Positions 1 through 12,000 of a stretch of DNA of 64,000 bases are shown one piece after another. The notes below the pieces were generated by a model that saw only the letters and a list, made by a program, of their open reading frames with translations, did no database searches and was not told the origin of the DNA. The stretch spans positions 19,259,113-19,323,112 of the forward strand of contig NC_133223.1 of the NCBI RefSeq assembly GCF_040436345.1, in the 5' to 3' direction. A program made the position numbers and the translations under genes. Source of the stretch: Pagrus major (taxonomy: Eukaryota > Chordata > Actinopteri > Spariformes > Sparidae). Position 1 is the first letter of the stretch; each line of letters begins with the position of its first letter.

Positions 1-31
1 CAAGCAGCCAAGGAGGCAAAGAAGCAACAAG
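1..31 (+). CDS. baz2b: BAZ2B exon a (partial)
   Basis: Right end of an exon cut by the window edge; codes QAAKEAKKQQ plus one base. Donor gtaaac at 32. It is part of the long charged coiled coil. Confidence 0.85.
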
Positions 32-3000
32 GTAAACAGCTGCTGTCTAGTCAGAATCTAACACTACATCATAATGTTGTGTTCAAGCCTAATTTGTTTG
101 TGTTTTCCAGCAATGATGGCTGCAGAGGAGAGGAGGAAAAAGAGGGAGCAGATGAAGATTCTTAAACAGCAAGTAAGGATTTTTCTTCGCATGCATTCTT
201 TAATTTTCCTTGCATAACCATCTGCAGCTGCTCTGTTCATATCCAGTTTGTGCCTCAAGGTGAAAAGGTTTTAAGCACTCTTGAATTGCTTTTGAAATCC
301 TTAAAGGAAGTTGCCATCCTTCGAAATGGTGCACCTTCCTCATCTGCATAGACCCACTGTGCTTCACCCTGCTCCCCCCTCCCCCCGCCACTCTATAACA
401 TGCATGACTTAACAGTTAATTCATTTGATCTTGCCCTCATCCTTTTACCAGGAGAAGATCAAGCGCATTCAGCAAATTCGTATGGAGAAAGAACTCCGTG
501 CACAGCAAATTCTCGAGGTTCGTCCTGAAAGTTATTGCAGAAACATTCTAAAACACTTCCTTTCTGCTGTTGATAGGATTTTTTAAAAAACCCAACCAAA
601 GGCTATTCCTAAATTATGTGCTCCTACTTTTCGTCACATCTAGTGAGTACATGTGACTAATGCTTAATTGGTTTTTTGCAAAAGTGCCATTGAATATGAA
701 AATCTCCTCAGACCATGATGGAGCTTAATACAAAATACAGTATTTCATTAAGTAAGAGGTGGCCCAGAGTTTACCATGGCTAGGTGAAATACCTATTTTG
801 CATTCGCTCACTAATAGAAGCTGTGAAGTATTTTAGCTTTTATAAATCAAATTTCAGTTGACACGCTTGGCAAGCAGCTCTTAACAGGATTTTGTTGGGG
901 CTATAATTACTGATAGAAATTTTACTTAATTTATTCTTGCTGCCTGCTGGTGTTTCATAATAACTGCAGCCAATTTGTCTTTCAGTGTTAATGGGAGGAA
1001 ATAATCGTCTCATTGCTCAAGATTTCAGTATGTTAGACTTATCGTTATCAGTCAGCAACTGGCTTTATTCAACTTTCTGTGGAATATTCTTTATTGACGG
1101 CATTAACTGTCAAACAGATTGAAAAAAAGCAATCTTGCAAACGTATAAATAATATGAAGTACTGTACAACGCTTAATTAATATCTCTTTTACGAACCAGA
1201 TTAATATGTATTTTATAATTTTAAGATACTTTTCATTTGATTTTTTTAATTAAGTAAATTATCTCGGCTAATTCTCATTCATCAGAATTTGTTGCTCCAA
1301 TCAAATTTCTATTCATTCAAATCTTTCCTGTGGTGTATGTGCTGTATGTGTTTAAAATGAGTCTGTCAGATGCCGCTGTTGCATGACCTTGACACCTGTT
1401 TTGCATGTACAGGCGAAAAGAAGGAAGAAGGAAGAAGCAGCCAATGCAAAAATAATGGAGGCTGAGAAGCGAAACAAGGTGAGAAAGATGACAATTAGGA
1501 GCAAAACTGTGATTGTAATCTGTTGCTTCTCATCTTAAACTGATTGAAGTCCGCCTGCTTGCTTGTTCAACTGCCTCAAATGCCCCTCATACCTCTGACT
1601 CTCGGTCCTTTGCCCCTGCTTGTCCATTAAAGAGAGGTTAGATCTACTCCGGATCAAAAGTTACAAGTTAAACCAGTGACGCCTGGAATTTTAGCGTGAT
1701 GTTCATTATAAGAAGGCCAGACATGTGTATCTGTGTGTACTATGAGTGCTTTGGTTTCTAAAAGAGTTTATCCTTTTTTTTCTGAAAGGAGAAGGAGTTG
1801 CGAAGACTGCAAGCTGTCATACTGAAGCACCAGGTAGGCATTTTGTCCACATCCACATTATAATAAAGCCATTCTTACTCTGTGCTCGAGCTGATGTCTT
1901 GGAGATGGTCTCTAACTAATGATCGTGATCATTATTTTGTACAATATATTCTGTCAAATTATGCTTTGGGATTCCTGGGTGTATTTTTAATTTCAGCTCA
2001 CTATTGGTTGGATTTTTTTCGTGCATTGTTTTTCTTGTGTGATCTTCTATTTCTTAATACTTTGCCAAATCTTTCTCCCAGGAGTTGGAGAGGCATAGAC
2101 TAGATATGGTATGGGTATGTTTGTTTCTGTACATTTAACAGCATATTGTGAACGTGTTGTGATAAATGGTTGCCATCATAGCATTGCGTATAGTGTAGCG
2201 TTGGCTGCAGTCATACTACATCCTTGCGCATGGCTTTTCCAGAACAGTGCACTGCATACGTCTGCGCTATTTGTCTTTCTGAGAAAACACATCCATTATA
2301 TACCTGATATGATCGAAAATGCCCTGGCTCCGTAGAAGTATAACAGGATGCAAAGCACTCTGATAGCCTGAAAGAGCAGTGTTTTTGTTTCGGATTGATT
2401 CAATTTAGATACTCAAAATCCTCTTACTTGGCAGCATGTGAGCCAACTTTATAATCTATTCTATCACCTGAGAAAAGTCAATATTCAGTTTGTGTTCTCG
2501 CCAGTGATTTTCAGCACTGAGTAAATGGAAACAAAATATTCTACTTAATAAGTTTTTAGTCATTTGAGATTTAAATGTTTTATCATAGTTGTTCATCATC
2601 ATTATTATTTGCACTAAATATATCTTGGCTGTAAGGCATACAAAGATAGTATATGTCGAGTACATTGTTTAGTTTTTGCAATAAATAAAGTAATCTTAAA
2701 ATGTATTGAGAGGGTCTTTAAAAAGGTCTTAAAAGGTATTAAATTTAACTTCAGGATTCCTGCATATACCCTGTTCGTATAATTCAAAGACTAATGAACT
2801 TAAAGGTAGAATCAGTAGGATTTGTCCCAGCTGTTCCTGAACACACCACAAAAATAGTTGATTGTTGAGTCTCATTCCCAGGACATCAAATACCGACATT
2901 TTGGCTTTGTAAAGCATCCCGAGCACAGCACAAAGTGAGAAAATAAGAAAATCCAGGCAGAGGGCTGCAGAGTCTCTGCAGATACGAGACGCTAACACAC

Positions 3001-6000
3001 CTCGTCTCCCCGCTCCGGTCTCCCTCTCTGTCTGTTTCTGTCTTGTTACGTCTTTTGCATCATTTCGTCTTGCTCCATCCGCCATGCGTGGTATGCACCG
3101 ATGGGTTCATATCAGTTTTGCGATGTTGGGAAGTTGGCCTACAATGACGCAAAATAAAAATAATCGATAATCCCCCTCAAATGTATTAAAACTAAAGTAA
3201 CATGCCTGTTCTGAGAATGTAAGGAGTAGAAAGTACAGATATTTGTGTTCATATGTAGGGAGTAAAAGTACAGATACCTGAAAAATCTACCTAACTGTAA
3301 TCACAGAGTATTTATACTTTGTTACTTCTCACCTCTGCTTGATAGTTTCATAGGACATTGTTCATTATTTGTTCAAAAATTCAGTGCTTTGCTTGCCCCT
3401 GTAACACTTACTATTTGCTGCTGTTAATAGTTCTAAAACTCTTGGCCTGTACTTTTCAGTCTGCCGCTTGCCGATATGCTCAGATTAATAATTGCTGTTT
3501 CTAACTTTAAGCTTTTGCTTTGTGTATGCATCACTATCTGCAATAAAGCTTTTTGTCATTTGTCATTGTGTTCCATTTGGTTCAATGTTTTTACACCTTA
3601 ACTTTTGTACAATGTGCAACATTTTCATTGTGCAATGATTGCAATCTGTTTCCTCTTTGATAATGCATGTCTTGGGGGTCATCCTGTGTATTGCACGTAT
3701 GAGCTCTTTTCTCTTCAAACTGTGAATGGAATAGAAACTGTGTGTCTGTACTCTGCCAGGAGAGGGAGAGACGCAGGCAGCACATGATGCTCATGAAGGC
3801 TGTGGAGGCCCGTAAAAAGGCAGAGGTGCGTAACACCTGATCTGCTCACATGTTCCTGTTCTGATCATTCCCGCTCCTGTGTTCTACTACATTGTTTTAA
3901 TGTGTTTTCTTTCCCGCAGTAATTTCATGTGAAAGTGCTTCAGTCTGTACATTTCCTTTGATTGTAGGAGAAAGAGCGTCTGAAGAAAGAGAAGAAGGAT
4001 GAGAAACGGTTAAACAAGGAGCGGAAACTGGAGCTCAGACGACTGGAACTGGAAAAAGCGAGGGAGCTGAAGAAGCCAAATGAAGACATGTGTTTAGCAG
4101 ATCACAAGGTATTCACACACTGTGGAGCTGCTGGCAGGTGATAATAATGAGAGTCCATGTATGTCACCATGGATAGGCTCCATCTGTGGAGTAAATATGT
4201 GTGTGAAAAGATTGGATTTTCCACCAGCACAGGTTTTTTTTTCCAACATGAAAAATCTATCAGTATAATCATTGTAGGAGCCATAGGTACGAAGATTAGA
4301 AATGCTTTTGACACATTTATGGTTTCATTGTTCACTATCAGGTCGACCAAAATAGATGCATAATATCACTGAAAGCATCTGGAATTGATTAAAAAGAAAG
4401 CAGGTGTTGGTCAAAATACTGCCACCAAGTGGCTAACACAAAGCAGAGTATTACTGATCAGATATTCTGGGTTTCATTTATGACAGGACTTATCAGACAA
4501 AGTAGTCTGAAACAAGTAACAGTAGCACTAAAAGAAACACTGGAAAAGGTATTTAACTCTGTCTTTAAAATAATCTTGAACACTTCTTTCACATAGTTCT
4601 CTCTAACACTGAGAAAAGAGTTAAGACTATAACGAATTGCAAAGGTGTTGTCTGGACCGTGTACAACCAAAATTAAATCAGTTGCTTTGTTTATTTGTAC
4701 AGCAGCTTACAACAACAATTGAAAGTGCTTTGCATAAGACAGAAAGGCATTAAGAAAAGCTATAAAAGAAACAGACACATAAATAGGATTTTAAAGAGTC
4801 AAACAAAATTAGATAGAAAATGCAGTGGAAAATAGGAGACTTAAGCCCTGATTGTAAAAGTTTTCTGGTAGTTTGTTCCAGGTATGTGGAGCATATACAG
4901 CAAACTGAATGCTGGTTCTCCGTGTTTAGTTTTAGACTCTGAGGACAGTAAGCAGACCTGCCCCAGACCACCATATTTTACATGTACAAGTCCTTTTAAT
5001 TCTAGATTAATTATCAAGGTTGATAAGAGGCGGATATGGACTGGGAGTAGATGCAACTTTTAAGAAATAGAAATTATGTAATTTGTTTTCAAAATCCTGT
5101 TTGTATTTCTCTTCAGCCACTTCCAGAGTTGTCTCGGATCCCCGGTCTGGTCTTACCAGGAAGTACCTTTTCCGATTGCCTGATGGTGCTGCAGTTTCTC
5201 CGCAGCTTTGGGAAGGTCCTGAGATTAGACATAAATCCAAGCATGCTCAACTTAAGTGACCTTCAAGAGGGGTTGCTCAACATTGGGGACAATATGGGCA
5301 AGCTGCAGGACCTGCTGGTGAGCCTGCTCTCTTCAGCTGTGTGTGATCCTGGTTTACCTGCTGGACATAAGGTGAGAGTCTTTCAATACCCTTTACAGCT
5401 TTTAGGGTTGTTGAAGTGTAAATGGTTCCTGTGCTGTAATTAACATGTATGCACAGAATGCATACAAATCAAGCACACACCTGCTACTATTTGCCCATGA
5501 AATATATCAATTCTATTACAAATACACATACCTATTACAAATACAAATGTTTTTACTGCTTCATGTATTGTTTTCACTGCTTCTGTAATTAATGCAGCGC
5601 TAGTTTGTGTTATTTAAGTGATTTATGAAAGAACTCATAGTCGTGACAATATAGGAAACATTCATATAAAGAAATATTGACAGTGTTTACACCTGATAGT
5701 ACACATTTATACGGATGCTCTGTGAGGCAAGTGAGAAGAACAATTCTGGTGAAGCTTTTTTTTTTATTATTATTTTTTCCCCCATCTGTTAAAACTTTAT
5801 CTCAATCTTTCTTTCATCTTTGAAGGTGACTGTTGGGTTTTATTTTGGTCAGGACCAAGTGTTTGTCCAAACACAAGACATGACAGTGGTATTGCATAGC
5901 TTGGCAACACACTATGTGTACCTTGTGTTACAAAAGAAACACTTGGGAAAAAAATCACCCTCTAAATCTTTCAAAAATGCAAAAGGACTTTTTATCACCT

Positions 6001-9000
6001 GCCAAAATTTATTTGAAAAAAGGAAAAGGTAATGACAAAAGGGATGAGAAATTGAAAATGGCTAACTTGCCTCTTTGGGTTCCGTATAAATATGCATTTC
6101 AAACAAATATATTTATTCAATCTCCAAAGCCATATGTCCATGCTGTGCTTATTGTATGTGGCTTTGCATTACTACATCTCCTCATATTAAGAGGCTGAGT
6201 GTGCATTAAGTGAGATGTGCATACAAGGACAAGAGATATTCAAGGAAGACGTAAATGTTTCATCACAATCAGCACATCCTCCATGTAACCCGGACGCATC
6301 CCAGGGGGTCACTTAAGCACTTAACATTGCTTACTTTACCAAACAGAGTTAATTGCTCACAAGGACTCCCTTTGCACTCTTATGGGCATTTCACCTGTGC
6401 TCTGCTCTCATGGGTTACAGTATATAAAAAGAGATTCCGGTTTTAACTGTGACTAAACTCCATTTTTGAAACACATTTCTCTCAGACTAAGACCGCCTTG
6501 GGGGACCACCTGACTAATGTGGGGATCAACCGGGACAACGTGTCTGAGATCCTGCAGATCTACATGCACAGTCACTGTGAGCAGACAGAGCTGGCTGCTC
6601 TGGCCCTCAGCCTCAGGACCAAGGCTTTTCAGGCCCACAGCCCATCACAGAAGGCCTCCATGTTAGCCTTCCTGGTTAATGAGCTTTGCTGTAGTAAGGC
6701 TGTGATCAGGTGAGGGTCCTGGACTATTGATAGTATACCAAACTACCACTGAAATAAATCATTTTTGGTCACTTGGTTCTTTGACATGTTTGTGTTAAAA
6801 AAAAATCATTGCTGGCCTGTGAAAATCTTTCTTTTTTATTTCTTATTCGAAAAGGGACAATGTACATTAACAGGAGTTAGTTTAAGGGCTGGCTTTCATC
6901 AGAAGTCTCTTTGTCTGATGTCGTTATAAAAAATAAAAAACATTACTAACAGTAGTTTAAAAAAATGCTACATTGTGATTAAAAGTAGACAAAATGCATA
7001 AGCAGATAATACAGGTACAGTATGAGAACAGTCATGCAAAAATAGAATCAGTTTTGACATAATTGGTCCTCAACAAGAAATTCCTCTTGTGCCTGAAGCC
7101 AACAAGTTAATCTCTGTGCCTTAGAGTGGAAAGTATGATCTTGTTTTATTCATGTAGGCTTCAATTTTAATGAAATAACAGAAGTATCAAAAGGAATTTG
7201 ACAAACCGCAGTCTGATGGACAGTTTCACAAGGTTGCATCAAACTATGTGTCATCAATTTTTCATTAGTGCTCGAAACACTTTGAAACACATCTGGTGCA
7301 CGCTGCAGAGTGCTGCAAACACATCATGCTCTTTTATATTATACATAAAGGTCACAGTAACAGTCAAGTGATTCAATATCATCTAATACTTTGCAGTGAG
7401 ATCGACAAAAACATTGATCACATGACCAACCTGAGGAAGGACAAGTGGGTTGTTGAGGGAAAGCTTCGCAAGTGAGTATATATGTATCATGTAATCGTTT
7501 ATTAGCAGAGCTTGTGCTTACTGTTGAACTTCTTGTGTTACTGAACAAATGATGAAACAATCTGGATTTTTTCTGAACTGCACATGTTCTCTACAAGCTG
7601 ACAGTCAGTTTTTGTCTTCAAAGACTGAGGAGCATCCACGCCAAGAAAACAGGGAAGAGAGACAGCAGTGTGGGGGGAGAGGATATCAACACCTTTGTTA
7701 ACCCCACAGCCAGCAGGAACAAATCCAAGAGGAAAGAAGGTGACAGTGAGGAGGAAGAGGACGAAGATGATGACAGTGAAGACGACGACGACGATGAGGA
7801 AGAGGAAGAATCTGTGGGAAAGAAGGGGAAGAAAGCAGAAATGATAGAAGAGGAGGTAATTCACAGAAGCCCGCGACTAAATCAGTGTTTGTTAAAGTTA
7901 ATGTCAGCTGGCCTCACACTAATGAGATCTTTTCATCCAGGACGATAGTGTACACTCAGCCAGCATGGAGGAGCTGGAGAAACAGATAGAGAAAACATAC
8001 AAGGTAAATTAAACCCTCTGAGATCCTTTTTTTTTTCTCAGGATCAGCCCATGATTGAATTTATTAGCTGTACTTTCTGTCTCTTTAGCAACAGAGTCAG
8101 ATCAGACAGAAGTTATTTGACTCGTCACAGTCACTGCGCTCCATGACGATCGGACAGGACCGCTACAAGAGACATTACTGGGTCCTTCCACAGTGTGGCG
8201 GCATCTTTGTGGAAGGCACGGAGAGTGGTGAAGGTGCAAAACAAAACTGATAGCTCAGATTTTATGTACAGAACAGAAATTTGAATATTTTTTGTGCCTT
8301 TTGTCTGAGATGATCTTTATTTTTTCATGCTTTCTCAGGTTATGAAGAGGCAGAGAGAGAAAAGAAAATACCAAGGACTGCTCAGGTGATCAGAGTAAAA
8401 GAAGAGCAGCCAGAAGAGACAAAAAAGTTGGGCACAGATGGTGATGCAACCACACCAGAGAGCCAGCAAGACCAAGACAGCCTCAATCTCTTCCTCCAAA
8501 AACCCGGCTCCTTCTCTAAGCTCAGCAAACTCCTCGAAGTGGCCAAAATGGCTCAAGATTCAGACATCAATTCTCACAACAGTCTTTCTGCTAAAGTCCC
8601 CACCACTGCATCTTATCCCTCATATCCCACCTCTCAGACAGCCACTTCTCAGCAGGGACTGATGGATAAAACAGATACTTCAGCATTCAAAAGCAGCCCC
8701 TGGATAACCGGCAGCCCTCAGTCTATCCTTCATGAGGACCAGCTCTCAAAGGTACTGACGGAAAAGAGCAACCAGTGGTTTAGCCTGTTTCCTCGCTCTC
8801 CTTGCGACGAGGACTCGGTCACCTCTGGCTCCAGCCCTCCAGCCTCTTCCTCTCCTCTGCAGACCATCAGCACCAAATCCCCCTCCTCCCTCTCCCCTAA
8901 TCCCTCAACTGCAACCAGCTCCGGTGCTCCTGCTGGAATCAATAACATGCAATCGTCTGTCCTTCAGGTTGGTGGATAACAAAAATTCTATCTTCCATCT

Positions 9001-12000
9001 CAGTCACAATTATTTCAGATCACACTGTGCTTCGACATGTGTTGCAAGTATTATTCCACATTACAAGATGTTACAAGTGAATGAGAAACTCTCAAAATTG
9101 TTGCAGGAGAGCATTACACATGCGTTTTGAAGTGAAATAAAATGGTTTTTAAAGTATCTGTATCTCCCCTCTCAGCAAGTAAAGTCTGGCGTTCATCAGA
9201 GCAGTCTGACACTGTGTGACATGTCCAGCATTGCAACAAGTCTCAGCCTGCCCTTCTCCGGTACTTCTCTACCCCCCGTGCTGAATCTGGCCTCCCAACA
9301 TGCAGAGGGTAATGGGAACAGGGTCTTCTTCCTGGCAAATAACAATTCTGTCATCAAGAGTGAGACCCCAGAGCCCCCGACTGACAAGCCCGCTCGTGCC
9401 TCATTCCCTGCTGCGGAGGTGGCCAAGACCCAGGACTGCCCCAGTCCTCAGCCTATCCCCGAGGGTAAGGATGGCTCATCGCCAAGATGCACAAATTAAA
9501 TATGCTGCATTAAAGACATTAACTGCACAGACAGAAGTGGAATACATGCTGTGATGGCTATCAGTGAGTTATACAACTTATCTCATTGCTATGAATTAAA
9601 CAATTATGTGACAATAGTTCTTGTGCATGTGTGTGTTGGCAGAGATGCTGCGTGGCTGGTGGAGGGTGTCAGACATGGAGGAACTGCGCCGTCTGGTCAA
9701 AGCCCTCAATAACCGAGGCATCAGAGAGAAGGTCCTGCAGAAACAGATCCAAAAACATATGGAGTACATGACCCAGCTCTGTGCCAACAGCAAAGATGGT
9801 TAGTCCACATTTTTTCTGCTCTTTTTAAGTCAATAGTCATGAACTGATATAAAAGTATTGTCACACCTACATTAAAGGCACATATTGTGCGTATTTCTAG
9901 GTTCATGCTTTTATTTTGTGTGTCTCTTGGAAAATGTTTACAAGCTTTAAACAGCTTTATGTTCTCATATTGTCCATTGCGGCAGCACCTCTATTCACCC
10001 TCTGTCTTAACGCTCCGTTGTAGTGCCTGTCTCTTTACGCCCGGCAGCCCTCAGTTGTGACATCACAACTTTACAGAGGTTCTGACGGCTTGTTTGAAGG
10101 CACATTTTCTGAATACGGGCTGAGTGCATTTAAGCATTTTGATACTTTAACAGTATTTATACAGCACCTAGACCGTAGAAAAAAAAGACAGGAAGTCTCA
10201 CTTTCTACAATATGAGAACTTTAAGTATAATGAGATTGCTTTTAATAGACATTAGTTTGCATAATCTTTGTATGTGTCTGTGATCACAGCGATTGATGTG
10301 GCAGAGCTGCAGAAGCAGGAGGTGAGTGAAGAGACAGTGGAGAGCTGGTGCGTTGAGGAGCAGGCCATGGAGGTGGACATCAGCCTGCTGCAGCAGGTTG
10401 AGAATCTGGAGAGGAAAGTCATCTCGGCTGGTCTGCAGGTCAAGGTAGATTTAAATCACCCATCTATGCATGGAGGAGCTCCTTATGTTCTCACTTTTGT
10501 CATCAAATACTGTGTTGCAATAACTATATTTGATGATGTCTCCCTCAGGGCTGGATGCATCCTGAGCCCCAGTCAGAGAGGGAGGATCTGGTTTATCATG
10601 AACACAAGCTCTTCTCTTCCTCTGCTCCAGAGAAGACGAGACAGAGAGAAACAAGCCAGGAGGAACTTCCTGGCAGCATGGTGCGGCAGCCTAACAATCC
10701 CCTCGATATGGCTGTCGTCAGGCTGGCAGAGCTGGAGAAGAACATCGAGCGAAGGTACCTAAAGAGACCTTAAGTACAAACTTTCAGATCAGACTGAATC
10801 ATGTCAATGTACCATCCTCTAGTGGTGAAGGGAAGGTTCATCCCACGCTCATATAAGAGATTCTTAACCTCACAGTTTGCTGCTTCTTTAACAAGTGTCT
10901 CTTTAGCGTGATGATGTAACAGACTGTATATGCGATTGCTGTACGGTTCCACTACAGTCTCACTTTTTTTTAACCTCAAAGCAGTGAGGATGAAGTGGCT
11001 CCAGGGATGAGGTTGTGGCGTAAAGCCATCGCTGAAGTCCGCAGCTCAGCTCAGCTGTCACTCTGCATTCAGCAGCTGCAGAAATCCATCACCTGGGAAC
11101 GATCCATCATGAAAGTGGTTAGTGATCCCTAATTTCTCTCCCACATATTTGTTTATATAGTTTTATCATACATTAAACGTACGTTAAACTCACATAAGAG
11201 ATATCCTCGTTTATGAGGCTCAATCTTTTAGACGACATAGCTTCTGGTTCTATTTCATAAAAACTACTGTATAAATGATTAGTTTGTTCAATTTATTTGA
11301 TCCTTAAAAATGATGTAACCTTCATTATTTTCAAGAGACCTAATGCAATAAATCTGCCCGGCTTGTGTTCCTTAAAGGGATGTTTGATGTTAGGCAAAAT
11401 GAGAGAACAAAGGAAAGGTGTGTTGGCAGGTCAATTTACAATACATCATTTCCAGGCAATAACCGTATCAAATAAAAACACAATCAGTAACAAATTAACA
11501 TCATCCAGTATGTCTAGCTGCACAGAATCACATGAATCACTAATTTTCAAAGTAACGTACCTTCATTTGAATTTACAACTACATATATTTGGTGTTTTCA
11601 GCACTGCCAGCTCTGTCAAAAGGGGGATAATGAAGAACTGCTCTTACTCTGTGATGCCTGTGACAAAGGCTGGCACACGTACTGCCATAAACCCAAGATC
11701 ACCACAGTACCTGACGGCGACTGGTTTTGTCCCACTTGTGTAGCGAAGGTACACCAGCATGCCCCGAGTATTTATCCATTTATTTAATAAAATGAGTCCA
11801 CTGTGATTGAAGGAGCCGCACCCTATGTAGTCAAGTGATATCATAGCTATACATATGCAATTAATTTGATTTGAAAATTATACATTTTGTGTGTCTTCTG
11901 TGTGTTCTGCCACTCAGGAAAGTGGTCAGTCCCCCCGGAGCAGGAGGCACCAGAGCCGAACAGCTGGAGGAGGGAAGAAAGGCAGCGAGGTAAAACGAAA

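Noticed and set aside
2729..3085. 118-codon minus-strand frame
   Set aside because: It lies inside a dispersed repeat; the second copy in the window has a stop in the same frame, and I recognise no protein family.
7538..7864. Minus-strand frame rich in Phe, Val and Leu
   Set aside because: Antisense of the BAZ2B acidic tract (GAG/GAC codons read as CTC/GTC); not a membrane protein.
10268..10762. Single 164-codon frame across two BAZ2B exons
   Set aside because: It reads through an intron (10445-10548) with good GT and AG sites, and the spliced version restores the family sequence.
11297..11743. 148-codon plus frame over the BAZ2B PHD exon
   Set aside because: It is in a different frame from the PHD finger and mostly intronic; the PHD frame has the zinc ligands and correct splice phases.
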